A DNA stretch of 56,367 nt from contig MSTD01000041.1 in the NCBI GenBank assembly GCA_001942045.1, forward strand, positions 1-56,367, in the 5' to 3' direction. The position numbers and the translations under genes are program-made. This stretch comes from Mycolicibacterium porcinum. GTDB lineage: Bacteria; Actinomycetota; Actinomycetes; Mycobacteriales; Mycobacteriaceae. Positions within the stretch are counted from its first letter, which is position 1; each line of letters begins with the position of its first letter. This document shows positions 8,915 to 18,416 of the stretch, piece by piece. The notes below the pieces were generated by a model. That model saw only the letters and a program-made list of their open reading frames with translations, was not told the DNA's origin and did not search any database.

Positions 8915-9408
8915 GCCGGTTGATCACGGTGTCGCTGGACAAGCGTGGCGTCAGTTGCGTCGCCCGACTGCTCGACGAAGCAGCGCCGCGCACCTGCGCC
9001 GCGGTGTGGGATGCCCTGCCGCTGGCCGCGCAGGTGTTCCACGGCAAGTACGCCCGCAACGAGATCTACACCCTGCTACCGGCATTCGGCGCCGACCCGG
9101 GCAAGGAGAACACCACCGTCACCCCGATACCCGGTGATCTGTGCTGGTTCTCGTTCGACTCCGACGATCTGGGCAATCCCGCGTACGGTTACGAGAACAG
9201 CGCCGGCACCGGAACCACCGGCGCGATCGTCGATCTGGCGTTGTTCTACGGTCGCAACAACCTGCTGATCAACGGAGATCAAGGCTGGGTGCCCGGCAAC
9301 GTGTTCGGCGAGATCATCGAAGGGCTCGACGACATGGCCGCCGCCTGTCAGGACCTGTGGATGGGCGGAGCCAGAGGTGAGACGCTGCGCTTCACCAGGG
9401 GTTCGTGA
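8911..9408 (+). CDS. DUF3830 family protein (cyclophilin-like fold)
   Basis: A 165-residue protein starting at ATG 8911 with AGGAGG at 8900-8905, overlapping the amidase stop by four bases. The segments ARLLDEAAPRTCAAVW, PLAAQVFHGKYARNEIYTL and FGEIIEGLDDMAAACQDLW match my recollection of DUF3830, a family of cyclophilin-like fold commonly found beside amidases and Asp/Glu racemase-type enzymes. No biochemical role is known to me. It is the last gene of the plus-strand arm and is followed by a hairpin at 9433-9471. Confidence 0.8.
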   Translation: MSRLITVSLDKRGVSCVARLLDEAAPRTCAAVWDALPLAAQVFHGKYARNEIYTLLPAFGADPGKENTTVTPIPGDLCWFSFDSDDLGNPAYGYENSAGTGTTGAIVDLALFYGRNNLLINGDQGWVPGNVFGEIIEGLDDMAAACQDLWMGGARGETLRFTRGS

Positions 9409-9432
9409 CGCTATCGTGGATGCAGCGTCTAC

Positions 9433-9471
9433 GCCGCGGATTACTGCTCAATACTGACCGTAATCCGCGGC
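9433..9471. terminator. Hairpin between convergent genes, probable bidirectional terminator
   Basis: A perfect 12-base inverted repeat (9433-9444 pairing with 9460-9471, GCCGCGGATTAC) encloses a 15-base loop. It lies between the convergent DUF3830 and methyltransferase genes. There is no T-tract, which is usual for mycobacterial intrinsic terminators, so an operator role is not excluded. Confidence 0.6.
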
Positions 9472-9525
9472 CTAACGCGTGCAGTCCGGCATTGAGGCGG
9501 GCCGAAGCAGACGTGCCGGCCGAAC

Positions 9526-10446
9526 TCAGCCCAGAGTGCCGCTGATGTAGACGATCTCGCCCATCGGGTCATTCTCGTCGCGGTCGGGAACGGGCAGACC
9601 GTGGCGGACGAACAGTTCCGAACGGACCACACCCGTCATCTGCCAGCCCTTGGCGCTCAAATAGTCGGCAGCCGAATGCCTCTCGCCGTGGTAGATCAGC
9701 GACGGCATGTCCATGTTCAACCCCATCTGAGTGAACGTCGCGGTGGCGGCGCGGGCCTTCTCCGGGTCGAAATCCTTGAGCCCGGGCACGAACTCGGTGG
9801 CCACCGCACTGCCGGGTGCGCTGAGGGCGGCGATGTTGTCGAACAACCGGTCCTGTGCCTCCGGCGGCAGGTAGATCAGCAGGCCCTCGGCACACCACGC
9901 GGTGGGGGCAGCCGGATCGAAGCCCGCTGCCCGCAGGGCGGCGGGCCAGTCGTCGCGCAGGTCGATCGGTACCGTGCGCCGTTCCGCCGTGGGCTCCGCG
10001 CCAAGGTCGGCGAGAGTGCGGGTCTTGAACTCGATCACCTCGGGCTGGTCGATCTCGTAGACCACGGTGCCGTCGGGCCAGGGCAGCCGGTACGCACGTG
10101 AATCCAGCCCGGACGCCAGGATCACCGCCTGGCGGATGCCTGCCTTGCCCGCGGCGATGAAGTAGTCATCGAAAAACCGGGTACGCACCGCCATTTCGTC
10201 GATGTTGGCGCGAGCCCGGTCAGCGGCGTCCGGTGCGAGCTGGCCCAGCATCTCCAAGCTCAGCTCGCCGTCGACCATCTTGGTGAACGCGTCGATGCCC
10301 ACCGCGCGCACCAACGGCGCGGCGAACGGATCGTCGATCAGGCCGTGGGAATCCTGGCTGGCGATCGCCCGGCCCGTGGCCACCATAGTGGCGGTGGCGC
10401 CGACGCTGGAGGCCAGATCCCAACTGTCGTCATCGGTTCGTGTCAT
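9526..10446 (-). CDS. Class I SAM-dependent methyltransferase (TIGR00027 family), tandem copy 4
   Basis: A 306-residue protein of the mycobacterial SAM-methyltransferase family related to leucine carboxyl methyltransferase (PPM1-like), greatly expanded in mycobacteria. Family hallmarks are [15 protein letters not shown] at the N-terminus, [17 protein letters not shown] as the SAM-binding loop, [14 protein letters not shown], and [19 protein letters not shown]. Substrates are unknown, although O-methylation of carboxylates or polyketide products has been proposed for relatives. It is the promoter-distal member of four tandem copies, 18 bases after the previous one. Confidence 0.9.
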   Translation of the reverse strand: MTRTDDDSWDLASSVGATATMVATGRAIASQDSHGLIDDPFAAPLVRAVGIDAFTKMVDGELSLEMLGQLAPDAADRARANIDEMAVRTRFFDDYFIAAGKAGIRQAVILASGLDSRAYRLPWPDGTVVYEIDQPEVIEFKTRTLADLGAEPTAERRTVPIDLRDDWPAALRAAGFDPAAPTAWCAEGLLIYLPPEAQDRLFDNIAALSAPGSAVATEFVPGLKDFDPEKARAATATFTQMGLNMDMPSLIYHGERHSAADYLSAKGWQMTGVVRSELFVRHGLPVPDRDENDPMGEIVYISGTLG

Positions 10447-10464
10447 CGTGCGCCTTCCGGTCGT

Positions 10465-11370
10465 CTACTTCGATGTCGTGAGTGTTGCTGACAGATAACC
10501 AGAATCGCCTGCGAGATCGGCGAGCTCCTCGGGGTAGAGGAAGCCGTGCGACGCATAGGCCGCGCTCGTGGATTGCACGGTCGCGTCCCACCCCAGCGCG
10601 GTGAGGTAGTCGCGGGCGGCCGTCCGCTCGCCGGAGTAGAACAGGTCCTTCAGGTCCACATCGGAGCCGACCTTCTTCGACCACTCACTCACCCGCTCCG
10701 TCCACTTGTCCGTGAGCGCTGCGGAGTCCATGTGCTCGGTGGCCAGCCGGCTGCCCGGGGCGCTGAGCGCGGTGATGTTGTCGAACAACCGGTCCTGAGC
10801 TTCCGGCGGAAGGTAGATCAGCAGGCCCTCGGCGATCCAGGCGGTGGGAACCGTGGCATCGAAGCCGGTGTCCCGCAGGGCTTTCGGCCAGTCCTCACGG
10901 AGGTCGATCGGGACACAGTGCAACTCGGCGGCCGGCTCGGCGCCGAGGCCGGCCAGCGTGCCGGTCTTGAACTCCAGTACCGCCGGCTGGTCCACCTCGA
11001 ACACCACGGTGCCGGCGGGCCAGGCCAGCCGGTAGGCGCGGGTGTCCAGCCCGGAGGCCAGGATCACCGCCTGGCGGATCCCGGCCGCGCCTGCGGCAGT
11101 GAAGAAGTCGTCGAAAAACCGGGTGCGGACGGCGATCTGTTCACACATCCGCTGCCGGTCGAGCATCAGATCGCCTTCGACACAGACCTCACCGTCGGCG
11201 AGCCGGATGCTGTGCTCCAGGCCCACCGCACGCACCAGCGCGTCGGCGTACGGATCGGTGATCAGCGGGTCGGGTTGCTTGGTGGCCAGCGCGCGGGACG
11301 CCGCGACACCGGTCGCGGTGGCGCCGACGCTGGTGGCGAGGTCCCAGGTGTCGCCTTCGGTGCGGGTCAT
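10465..11370 (-). CDS. Class I SAM-dependent methyltransferase (TIGR00027 family), tandem copy 3
   Basis: A 301-residue paralogue of its neighbours, with [45 protein letters not shown] and [19 protein letters not shown] in the same positions. It differs from the other copies at residues about 45-75 ([13 protein letters not shown]) and in its C-terminal third ([15 protein letters not shown]). That pattern suggests the SAM-binding core is conserved while the substrate-facing part has diverged. It starts at ATG 11370, nine bases after the stop of the copy upstream, consistent with one transcript. Confidence 0.9.
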   Translation of the reverse strand: MTRTEGDTWDLATSVGATATGVAASRALATKQPDPLITDPYADALVRAVGLEHSIRLADGEVCVEGDLMLDRQRMCEQIAVRTRFFDDFFTAAGAAGIRQAVILASGLDTRAYRLAWPAGTVVFEVDQPAVLEFKTGTLAGLGAEPAAELHCVPIDLREDWPKALRDTGFDATVPTAWIAEGLLIYLPPEAQDRLFDNITALSAPGSRLATEHMDSAALTDKWTERVSEWSKKVGSDVDLKDLFYSGERTAARDYLTALGWDATVQSTSAAYASHGFLYPEELADLAGDSGYLSATLTTSK

Positions 11371-11379
11371 GGTGCTTTC

Positions 11380-12282
11380 CTAGTCTCGTATCGCGGTGAC
11401 GGCTTGCGAATTACGTTGCGGCGCTGCCGCTTCACCGTCGGGGAAGGTGCGGCCGTATTCGGCGAACAACTCGGGCCGCCGGCGGACGGTGACCGACCAG
11501 CCGCTGTCGGCGAGGTAGTCGACGACCGAATTCCGCTCGCCGTCGTACCAGAGGTTGGCCAGGTCGAGGTCGAGGCCGTGCCGGCGCCACTGCTCGCTCA
11601 TCTGGTTACCGCGCTCGCGCAGGTTCGCCGCGATGTCGGGATGGAACTCGGTGGCCAGTCTGCTGCCCGCCGCGCTGAGCGCGGTGATGTTGTCGAACAA
11701 CCGGTCCTGGGCCTCAGGCGGCAGGTAGGCCAGCAGGCCCTCGGCACTCCAGGCGCTCGGCGCGGTCGGATCGAACCCGGCCGCCCGCAGCGCCGCGGGC
11801 CAGTCGTCACGCAGATCGACGGCCACGGTGCGGCGCTCGGCCGTCGGCGTCGCTCCGATCTGCGCCATGGTGGCCGTCTTCGCGCCGATCACCTCGGGCT
11901 GGTCGATCTCGTACACCACGGTCCCGTCGGGCCAGGGCAGTCGGTAGGCGCGCGAATCCAGACCGGAGGCCAGGATGACCGCCTGTCGGATGCCTGCCGC
12001 GCCCGACGTTGTGAAGAAGTCGTCGAAGAACTTCGTCCAGACCGCCATGATGCCCACCATCAGCTCGGCGCCTGCGGCCAACTCACCGTCGAGGGCGATC
12101 TCGCCGTCGACGAGTTTGGTGAAGAACTCCACCCCGACGGCGCGGACCAGATCCGCCGCGTAGGGGTCGTTGATCAGTGGATCGGGTTCGGCGCTCGCGA
12201 TCGCGCGGGCCGCGGCCACCATCGTCGCCGTCGCACCCACGCTCGAGGCCAGATCCCAGGTGTCGGTGTCAGACCGAGCCAT
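11380..12282 (-). CDS. Class I SAM-dependent methyltransferase (TIGR00027 family), tandem copy 2
   Basis: A 300-residue paralogue with [50 protein letters not shown] and [19 protein letters not shown]. The C-terminal end (ALDGELAAG upstream and [15 protein letters not shown] near the end) is its own. It begins 11 bases after copy 1 and ends nine bases before copy 3, so it should be cotranscribed. Shared DNA identity in the N-terminal region looks high enough for gene conversion between copies to be possible. Confidence 0.9.
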   Translation of the reverse strand: MARSDTDTWDLASSVGATATMVAAARAIASAEPDPLINDPYAADLVRAVGVEFFTKLVDGEIALDGELAAGAELMVGIMAVWTKFFDDFFTTSGAAGIRQAVILASGLDSRAYRLPWPDGTVVYEIDQPEVIGAKTATMAQIGATPTAERRTVAVDLRDDWPAALRAAGFDPTAPSAWSAEGLLAYLPPEAQDRLFDNITALSAAGSRLATEFHPDIAANLRERGNQMSEQWRRHGLDLDLANLWYDGERNSVVDYLADSGWSVTVRRRPELFAEYGRTFPDGEAAAPQRNSQAVTAIRD

Positions 12283-12293
12283 CGCGTCCTACC

Positions 12294-13208
12294 TCACTTC
12301 TCGGCGTTGATGTAGAGCACCGATGCCGCGTGGGCCTCGTCCTCGACCGGCGGCAGGCCGGTCCGGATCAGCAGCTCGTTGGACGAGATGCCGGTGGTCT
12401 TCCAGGCATGTCCTTCCAGATACGTCGTCACGTCCGCACGATCGCCGAGGAAGATCAGCTCGTTGAGGTCCATGTCCAGACCGTGGGCCCGCCAGCGGTC
12501 GGTGAACTCCTGCATCCGGGCCCGGATGGTCTCCTCGTCGTTGGTCTCGGTCGCGGGCACACCCTCGACACCGAAGCGGCTGCCGGGCGCGCTCAGCGCG
12601 GTGACCTGGTCGAGCAAACGGTCCTGCGCATCTCCCGGCAGGTACCCCAGCAATCCCTCGGCGATCCACGCCGTCGGCACCGACGGATCGAACCCGGCCT
12701 CGGCCAGAGCCGTGGGCCAGTCGAAGCGCAGGTCGATGGCCACGGTCCGGCGGTCGGTCGTCGGCACCGCGCCCAGGCTCGCCATGGTGGCGCTCTTGAA
12801 CTCGATCACCTCGGGCTGGTCGACCTCGTAGACGACGGTGCCGTCCGGCCACGGCAGCCGGTAGGCCCGCGAGTCCAGCCCGGCCGCCAGGATGACCGCC
12901 TGCCGGATACCGGCACGACATGCGCTCAGGAAGAAGTCGTCGAAGAAGCGGGTGCGCGCGGCCATGCCGTTGGCAAACCGGATCAGGCCCGTCGCCGCCT
13001 CGTCGTCGAGTCCCTCGGTGGTGAAGTTCTCATCGGCCAGCTTGGAGAAGAAGTCCATCCCGACGGCGCGCACCAGGGGAGCGGCGAAGGGGTCGTCGAT
13101 GACCGGATCATCGGAATTGGTGGCCATCGCGCGCGCTGCCGCGACCATCGTCGCCGTCGCACCCACGCTCGATGCGAGATCCCACGAATCGTCAGCAGTC
13201 CTGGCCAT
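12294..13208 (-). CDS. Class I SAM-dependent methyltransferase (TIGR00027 family), tandem copy 1
   Basis: The promoter-proximal copy, 304 residues, starting at ATG 13208 behind an AAAGGGG ribosome site. Motifs: [50 protein letters not shown] and WIAEGLLGYLPGDAQDRLL. It is divergent from secY. In M. tuberculosis the gene left of secY (Rv0731c) belongs to the same family, and Rv0725c and Rv0726c lie nearby, so the array here is an expanded form of an ancestral arrangement. Confidence 0.9.
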   Translation of the reverse strand: MARTADDSWDLASSVGATATMVAAARAMATNSDDPVIDDPFAAPLVRAVGMDFFSKLADENFTTEGLDDEAATGLIRFANGMAARTRFFDDFFLSACRAGIRQAVILAAGLDSRAYRLPWPDGTVVYEVDQPEVIEFKSATMASLGAVPTTDRRTVAIDLRFDWPTALAEAGFDPSVPTAWIAEGLLGYLPGDAQDRLLDQVTALSAPGSRFGVEGVPATETNDEETIRARMQEFTDRWRAHGLDMDLNELIFLGDRADVTTYLEGHAWKTTGISSNELLIRTGLPPVEDEAHAASVLYINAEK

Positions 13209-13522
13209 GAATTCCCCTTTGTTCAGTCAGAATCAACGTGTTAGTTAGGTGATGTAATGAGCTGTCGCCGACTGTACGCTCCGATTCTGAAGAGTTGCTC
13301 TGCTCCGCAGCTGGGGCGGATCTCGGGCGGATCGATTGGCCCCGACGCGGGTGCATGGAGGGTCCTCTCCGGGGCAACTGTTACTCTCGTAGACTGATTT
13401 GACGGCTGAGTCCGCAGGCTGCGCGCCTGCTGGGCGGCCGGACATGACTTGACCATTGACGCTGGCTCCACCCAGCCCCATTTGGCACGCCGCGCTGAGA
13501 GGTCGGCTGCGCAGGAGGAAGA
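13209..13522. other. Divergent intergenic region between methyltransferase array and secY
   Basis: These 314 bases hold no convincing coding frame. The left end is comparatively AT-rich and should carry the methyltransferase promoter. TAGACT near 13390 could be a -10 element facing secY, and AGGAGG at 13512-13517 is the secY ribosome site. No operator or structured leader was recognised. Confidence 0.5.
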
Positions 13523-14848
13523 GTGCTTTCGGCTTTCATCTCATCGCTGCGGACGGCCGACCTCAGACGCAAGATCCTGTTCACGTTGGGCCTGGTGATC
13601 CTGTACCGGGCCGGCGCGTCGATCCCGTCTCCGGGGGTTAACTACCCGAACGTCCAGAAGTGCATCGAGCAGGTCAGCGGCGGAGATTCGGCGCAGATCT
13701 ACTCGTTGATCAACCTGTTCTCAGGTGGCGCACTGCTGCAGCTGACCGTCTTCGCGGTGGGCGTCATGCCCTACATCACCGCCAGCATCATCGTGCAGCT
13801 GCTGGTCGTGGTGATTCCGCGCTTCGAGCAGTTGCAGAAGGAGGGCCAGGCCGGTCAGGCCAAGATGACGCAGTACACGCGTTATCTGTCGATCGCGCTG
13901 GCCATTCTGCAGGCCACCAGCATCGTGGCGCTGGCCGCCAACGGCGGCCTGCTGCAGGGCTGCAGCCTCGACATCATCCAGGACAGCTCGGTCTTCGGGC
14001 TCATCGTCATCGTGCTGGTGATGACGGCAGGTGCTGCGCTGGTGATGTGGATGGGTGAGCTGATCACCGAGCGCGGCATCGGCAACGGCATGTCCCTGCT
14101 GATCTTCGCCGGCATCGCGGCCCGCATCCCGTCCGAGGGCCAGACCATCCTGGAGAGCCGCGGCGGCCTGGTGTTCACCGCGGTGGTGGCCGCGACGCTG
14201 CTCATCATCGTCGGCGTGGTGTTCGTCGAGCAGGGCCAGCGCCGCATCCCGGTCCAGTACGCCAAGCGCATGGTGGGCCGCAAGATGTACGGCGGCACCT
14301 CCACCTATCTGCCGCTCAAGGTCAACCAGGCCGGCGTCATCCCGGTGATCTTCGCGTCGTCGCTGATCTACATCCCGCACCTGATCACGCAGCTGATCCA
14401 GAGCGGTAGCTCCAATCCGGGCAACAGTTGGTGGGACAAGTTCGTCGCCGACTACCTGACGAATCCCGCCGATCCGGTCTACATCGCGATCTACTTCGGC
14501 CTGATCGTGTTCTTCACGTACTTCTACGTGTCGATCACCTTCAACCCGGACGAGCGTGCCGACGAGATGAAGAAGTTCGGCGGATTCATCCCGGGCATCC
14601 GACCCGGCAAGCCGACCGCGGACTATCTGCGGTACGTGCTCAGCCGGATCACCCTGCCCGGCTCGATCTACCTCGGTGTGATCGCCGTTCTGCCCAACCT
14701 GTTCCTGCAGATCGGAAACACCGGCTCGGTACAGAATCTGCCGTTCGGCGGTACCGCGGTTCTCATCATGATCGGTGTCGGTTTGGATACCGTCAAACAG
14801 ATCGAGAGCCAGCTCATGCAACGTAACTACGAAGGGTTCCTGAAGTGA
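13523..14848 (+). CDS. secY: Preprotein translocase subunit SecY
   Basis: A 441-residue, ten-helix membrane protein forming the protein-conducting channel with SecE and SecG. Typical segments are [19 protein letters not shown] at the N-terminus, [15 protein letters not shown] in TM2, [19 protein letters not shown], and the C-terminal [20 protein letters not shown]. The loop [16 protein letters not shown] contains the SecA/ribosome-contact region. GTG 13523 follows AGGAGG at a normal distance. It overlaps adk by four bases, giving the standard actinobacterial secY-adk-map order. Confidence 0.98.
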   Translation: MLSAFISSLRTADLRRKILFTLGLVILYRAGASIPSPGVNYPNVQKCIEQVSGGDSAQIYSLINLFSGGALLQLTVFAVGVMPYITASIIVQLLVVVIPRFEQLQKEGQAGQAKMTQYTRYLSIALAILQATSIVALAANGGLLQGCSLDIIQDSSVFGLIVIVLVMTAGAALVMWMGELITERGIGNGMSLLIFAGIAARIPSEGQTILESRGGLVFTAVVAATLLIIVGVVFVEQGQRRIPVQYAKRMVGRKMYGGTSTYLPLKVNQAGVIPVIFASSLIYIPHLITQLIQSGSSNPGNSWWDKFVADYLTNPADPVYIAIYFGLIVFFTYFYVSITFNPDERADEMKKFGGFIPGIRPGKPTADYLRYVLSRITLPGSIYLGVIAVLPNLFLQIGNTGSVQNLPFGGTAVLIMIGVGLDTVKQIESQLMQRNYEGFLK

Positions 14849-15390
14849 GAGTCGTTCTACTCGGACCGCCCGGTGCGGGCAAAGGCACGCAGGCAGAGAA
14901 GCTGTCCGAGAAGCTCGGCATCCCGCAAATCTCCACCGGGGACCTGTTCCGCAAGAACATCGGCGAGGGCACCCCGCTCGGACTCGAGGCCAAGCGCTAC
15001 CTGGACGCGGGCGATCTGGTGCCCGCCGAACTGACGAACCGCCTGGTCGAGGACCGCATCGATCAGGCCGACGCCGCCGACGGATTCATCCTCGACGGGT
15101 ACCCCCGCTCGGTCGAGCAGGCCGGCGCGCTCAAGGACATGCTTGCCGCCCGCAACACCAAGCTCGACGCGGTGGTCGAGTTCCAGGTGTCCGAGGACGA
15201 GCTGCTGACCCGCCTCAAGGGCCGCGGCCGCGCCGACGACACCGACGAGGTCATCCGCAACCGCATGAAGGTCTACCGCGACGAGACCGAGCCACTGCTG
15301 GAGTACTACCGCGACGACCTGAAGACCGTGGATGCGGTGGGCGGCCTCGACGAGGTGTTCGCCCGCGCATTGCACGCACTGGGTAAGTGA
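14845..15390 (+). CDS. adk: Adenylate kinase
   Basis: A 181-residue kinase converting ATP plus AMP to two ADP. The P-loop [10 protein letters not shown] is at residues 7-16, followed by the AMP-binding segment ISTGDLFRK and FILDGYPRS. Like the M. tuberculosis enzyme it has a short lid ([13 protein letters not shown]) with no zinc cysteines. GTG 14845 overlaps the secY stop by four bases; the 3' end overlaps map. Confidence 0.98.
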   Translation: MRVVLLGPPGAGKGTQAEKLSEKLGIPQISTGDLFRKNIGEGTPLGLEAKRYLDAGDLVPAELTNRLVEDRIDQADAADGFILDGYPRSVEQAGALKDMLAARNTKLDAVVEFQVSEDELLTRLKGRGRADDTDEVIRNRMKVYRDETEPLLEYYRDDLKTVDAVGGLDEVFARALHALGK

Positions 15391-16184
15391 TCAGATTGCC
15401 GGGGTTGCGTAAGCGCAAGGTCGTTGCGCAGCGCAGCGCCGGAGAGTTGGACGCGATGGCCGTGGCCGGGGCGCTCGTCGCCTCGGCGCTGCGGGCTGTG
15501 CGCGCTGCCGCCGCGCCGGGGGTGTCCACGCTCGAACTGGATCAGATCGCCGAAGCCGTCATCCGTGACGGCGGCGGTACGCCGTCGTTCCTCGGCTATC
15601 ACGGATTTCCCGCCAGCATCTGCGCCTCTGTGAATGACCGTGTGGTGCATGGCATTCCGTCGGCCGGCGAGAAATTGGCCGCCGGAGATCTGGTGTCCAT
15701 CGACTGCGGCGCGATCGTCGACGGGTGGCACGGTGACTCGGCCGTCACGTTCGGGATCGGTGCGCTGATCGCAGCTGACGAAGCCCTTTCTGCCGCAACG
15801 AAATCGGCCATGGAGGCCGGCATCGCCGCGATGCTGCCCGGAAACCGGCTGACCGACGTCTCCCACGCGATCGAGGTCGAGACGCACGCGGCCGAGGCCC
15901 GCCACGACCGCAAGTACGGGATCGTCGACGGCTACGGCGGCCACGGCATCGGCAGGCAGATGCACATGGATCCGTTCCTGCCGAACGAGGGTTCGCCCGG
16001 GCGCGGCCCGTACCTCGAGCCGGGCTCGGTTCTGGCCATCGAACCCATGCTCACCCTGGGGACCACCGAGACGAAGATCCTCGACGACGAGTGGACCGTC
16101 GTCACCGCCGACGGCACCCGCGCCGCGCACTGGGAGCACACCGTCGCCGTCACCGAAGACGGCCCGCGAATCCTCACTCAGTAA
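15387..16184 (+). CDS. map: Methionine aminopeptidase, type I
   Basis: A 265-residue metallo-aminopeptidase removing the initiator methionine. Metal ligands appear in the expected order: D in [19 protein letters not shown] (two Asp), H in [13 protein letters not shown] in [10 protein letters not shown] and E in [13 protein letters not shown] 15387 overlaps the adk stop. It has no SH3-motif N-terminal extension, so it corresponds to mapA (Rv0734) rather than the second mycobacterial gene mapB. Confidence 0.97.
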   Translation: MIRLPGLRKRKVVAQRSAGELDAMAVAGALVASALRAVRAAAAPGVSTLELDQIAEAVIRDGGGTPSFLGYHGFPASICASVNDRVVHGIPSAGEKLAAGDLVSIDCGAIVDGWHGDSAVTFGIGALIAADEALSAATKSAMEAGIAAMLPGNRLTDVSHAIEVETHAAEARHDRKYGIVDGYGGHGIGRQMHMDPFLPNEGSPGRGPYLEPGSVLAIEPMLTLGTTETKILDDEWTVVTADGTRAAHWEHTVAVTEDGPRILTQ

Positions 16185-16253
16185 TTGACGCCAGCAATCA
16201 CTACCTGAATCGCGCACCGACTCTGGTGCCTGGCTGCGCGCAAAGGTAGGAAT

Positions 16254-16281
16254 TGAACCGGATCGCCACCAACGTCGTATC
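16254..16281 (+). promoter_or_regulatory. SigL-type ECF promoter upstream of sigL
   Basis: TGAACC at 16254-16259 and CGTATC at 16276-16281 are separated by 16 bases. This matches the TGAACC / CGT-type consensus described for SigL autoregulation in M. tuberculosis. The expected transcript start is about 10 bases before the sigL ATG, so the leader would contain little more than the ribosome site. Confidence 0.75.
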
Positions 16282-16298
16282 ACAGACGGAGGTAGGGA

Positions 16299-16826
16299 AT
16301 GGATGATCCGGAGGCCGCCATGATGCGGGTGCTCTACGACGAGCATGCTGCTGCGCTGTGGCGCTACGCCCTGCGGCTCACGGGCGACCGCGCCCGGGCC
16401 GAGGACGTGGTGCAGGAGACGCTGCTGCGTGCGTGGCGCCACCCTGACGTCACCGCCGACACCGATCGATCGGCACGCGCCTGGTTGTTCACCGTGGCGC
16501 GCAATATGATCATCGATGAACGCCGAAGTGCCCGGTTCCGCAATGAAACCGGGGTACCCGATCCCGAACAGGTGGCAGACCACGGCGCGGCAGCTGCCAC
16601 CCCAGACCAGGTGGACAACGCCTTGGATCGAATTCTGCTGAGCACGGCACTGAGCCAACTCTCCGACGAACACCGGGCCGTCGTCCGCCGGGCGTACTAC
16701 CAGGGCTGGACCACCGGGCAGATCGCCGACGACCTCCACATACCCGAGGGCACCGTGAAATCACGGCTGCACTACGCCGTACGCGCATTACGACTGAACT
16801 TGCAAGAGATGGGGGTGACACGATGA
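16299..16826 (+). CDS. sigL: ECF RNA polymerase sigma factor SigL
   Basis: A 175-residue ECF sigma factor. Region 2 covers residues about 10-75 (YALRLTGDRARAEDVVQETLL with RAWRHP). Region 4 near the end has the helix-turn-helix QIADDLHIPEGTVKSRLHYA. ATG 16299 is preceded by GGAGGTAGGG. It overlaps the anti-sigma gene by four bases, and a matching promoter at 16254-16281 implies positive autoregulation. The location after secY-adk-map is the same as in M. tuberculosis (Rv0735). Confidence 0.95.
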   Translation: MDDPEAAMMRVLYDEHAAALWRYALRLTGDRARAEDVVQETLLRAWRHPDVTADTDRSARAWLFTVARNMIIDERRSARFRNETGVPDPEQVADHGAAAATPDQVDNALDRILLSTALSQLSDEHRAVVRRAYYQGWTTGQIADDLHIPEGTVKSRLHYAVRALRLNLQEMGVTR

Positions 16827-17557
16827 CACAGTTCGGTGTACCCCACATCCCTGACCCGGTGGAATCCGACCGGTACCGGACCTGGGATGCGGCTTACGTG
16901 TTGGGATCGCTGGAAAGCAGCGAGCGACGCGAGTATGAGGCCCACCTGGAGGGTTGCCCGCAGTGCCGGGCGGCGGTGGCCGAGTTGACCGGGATGCCCG
17001 CGCTGTTGGCGATGCTCAACCTCGACGACGTGCTCGCTCTCGAATCCGAACAGCCCGATCCGCCGCTGCGGCCCGAGGTGCTGCAGTCGGTGCTGGCCAA
17101 AGTGAGCTGGCGGCGACGCCGTGCGCGTTGGGTGACCACGGCCGCCGTGGGTGTGGCCGCGGCCTTGCTGGCGCTGGCCGTGGTGGTCGGCATCCGTCCG
17201 GAGGTGTTCGGCCTGCACAGCGGGACCGAACAGCAGAGCGCGCAGATGATGGCGATGTCGAAGATGTCCGATACCCCCATCAACGCCAGCATCGCGATGA
17301 CCAGTTACTCCTGGGGCACCAGGATCGACATGGCCTGCAGTTACGGGAGTTGGGGCAAGCAGGATGCGCCCCCGCAGAACCTGGGCATGGTGGTGATCGG
17401 CCGGGACGGCAGCCGTGACGAGATCGCGACGTGGATCGGGTTGTCCGGTGCCACCGCGCTACCGAGTGGCAACACTCAAATGCCGAAGGCGGATATCGCT
17501 GCGGTGCAATTGGTTACGTCTCCCGAGGGCAAGGTACTGCTGGAAAAGCAGCTCTGA
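16823..17557 (+). CDS. rslA: Anti-sigma factor RslA (zinc-associated, membrane-anchored)
   Basis: A 244-residue anti-sigma factor for SigL. The cytoplasmic N-terminal domain has the zinc-associated motif HLEGCPQC (H41, C45, C48) after YVLGSLESSERREYEAH. One membrane helix, TTAAVGVAAALLALAVVVGI, lies at about 112-131, followed by an extracytoplasmic domain. In M. tuberculosis the zinc in RslA is redox-sensitive and its release frees SigL. Translationally coupled to sigL by a four-base overlap, it ends two bases from the convergent methyltransferase. Confidence 0.94.
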   Translation: MTQFGVPHIPDPVESDRYRTWDAAYVLGSLESSERREYEAHLEGCPQCRAAVAELTGMPALLAMLNLDDVLALESEQPDPPLRPEVLQSVLAKVSWRRRRARWVTTAAVGVAAALLALAVVVGIRPEVFGLHSGTEQQSAQMMAMSKMSDTPINASIAMTSYSWGTRIDMACSYGSWGKQDAPPQNLGMVVIGRDGSRDEIATWIGLSGATALPSGNTQMPKADIAAVQLVTSPEGKVLLEKQL

Positions 17558-17559
17558 GT

Positions 17560-18222
17560 TCAGTCTGCCTTGTGGGCGCTCAGCAGGAAGCCCGGCATGG
17601 TGATGTGCCCGGCGCCGTCCCGCTCCACACCGGGCAGTGCCGCCGGCCCGCCGGCGGCTGGGCTGTCGTTGCCGTACAGCCTGGCCGGGCGCACCTCGTC
17701 GACGGTCCAGCAGGTGGCCACGGTGTCGCGCAACTCGTCGGCGGTGAAGCCGCTCGGTCCCGGGGCGCTGTCCCCGAACGGCCGGGCCGCGAAGGCCAGG
17801 ATGAACAGCACCGCTCCCGGCGCCGCGGCGCGGTGGATCGCCCGGATGTACGCCTGGCGCCCGTCGATCGGCAGGGCGTGCAGCAGGCCACTGTCCAGCA
17901 CCGTGTCGAACCGGCCGTCGTAACCACCGAAGTCCGTCATGTCGGCCTGCGCGAAAGTCGCTGTGGTCAGGCCACGTTCGGCAGCCGTGGCGGCCGCCGC
18001 AGCCACCGCCGTGGCGCTGGCATCGAGCCCCACCACGGTGTGCCCCTGTGCGGCAAGGGCCAGCGACAACGCAGCGTGTCCGCAGCCCGAGTCGAGGACT
18101 GTGCCGTGGATCTTGCCCTGCTCGATCAGGCGGGCGAGTTCGGGCTGTGGTTCCCCGATGCTCCACGGTGGCGGGGTGTCCTGCCGGTAGGCGGCGTCCC
18201 AATCCATGAACGGCTGTGTCAT
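17560..18222 (-). CDS. Class I SAM-dependent methyltransferase (thiopurine S-methyltransferase-like arrangement)
   Basis: A 220-residue Rossmann methyltransferase, not of the TIGR00027 family. Motif I is VLDSGCGHAALSLALA (residues about 43-58), followed by VVGLDASATAV, FAQADMTDF and FDTVLDSGLLHALP. The N-terminal WDAAYRQDTPPPWSIGEPQP is common in small mycobacterial methyltransferases of unknown substrate. It is monocistronic here: convergent with rslA, with the TPP-enzyme operon diverging 194 bases upstream. Confidence 0.87.
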   Translation of the reverse strand: MTQPFMDWDAAYRQDTPPPWSIGEPQPELARLIEQGKIHGTVLDSGCGHAALSLALAAQGHTVVGLDASATAVAAAAATAAERGLTTATFAQADMTDFGGYDGRFDTVLDSGLLHALPIDGRQAYIRAIHRAAAPGAVLFILAFAARPFGDSAPGPSGFTADELRDTVATCWTVDEVRPARLYGNDSPAAGGPAALPGVERDGAGHITMPGFLLSAHKAD

Positions 18223-18416
18223 CTGATGCCTCCGATCGCGGGGTTTCGCGGCCGCCGGGGTGAGCGACCCCCGTCATCCACTATGCCCAAGATCGCGAAG
18301 GTCGTGATCTTGGTCTTGCCTGTGAGATCGCGGGGAGTTCGCACCAATCCGTCCACGCAGTGAACCGGGGCCACCCACGCGTCGTGTCACTGGCAGAGCA
18401 CGGAAGTAGGTGACAC

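Noticed and set aside
10546..12315. Plus-strand frame of 589 codons across the methyltransferase array
   Set aside because: Low-complexity Gly/Val/Arg/Asp translation with repeated segments that mirror the paralogous methyltransferases on the other strand.
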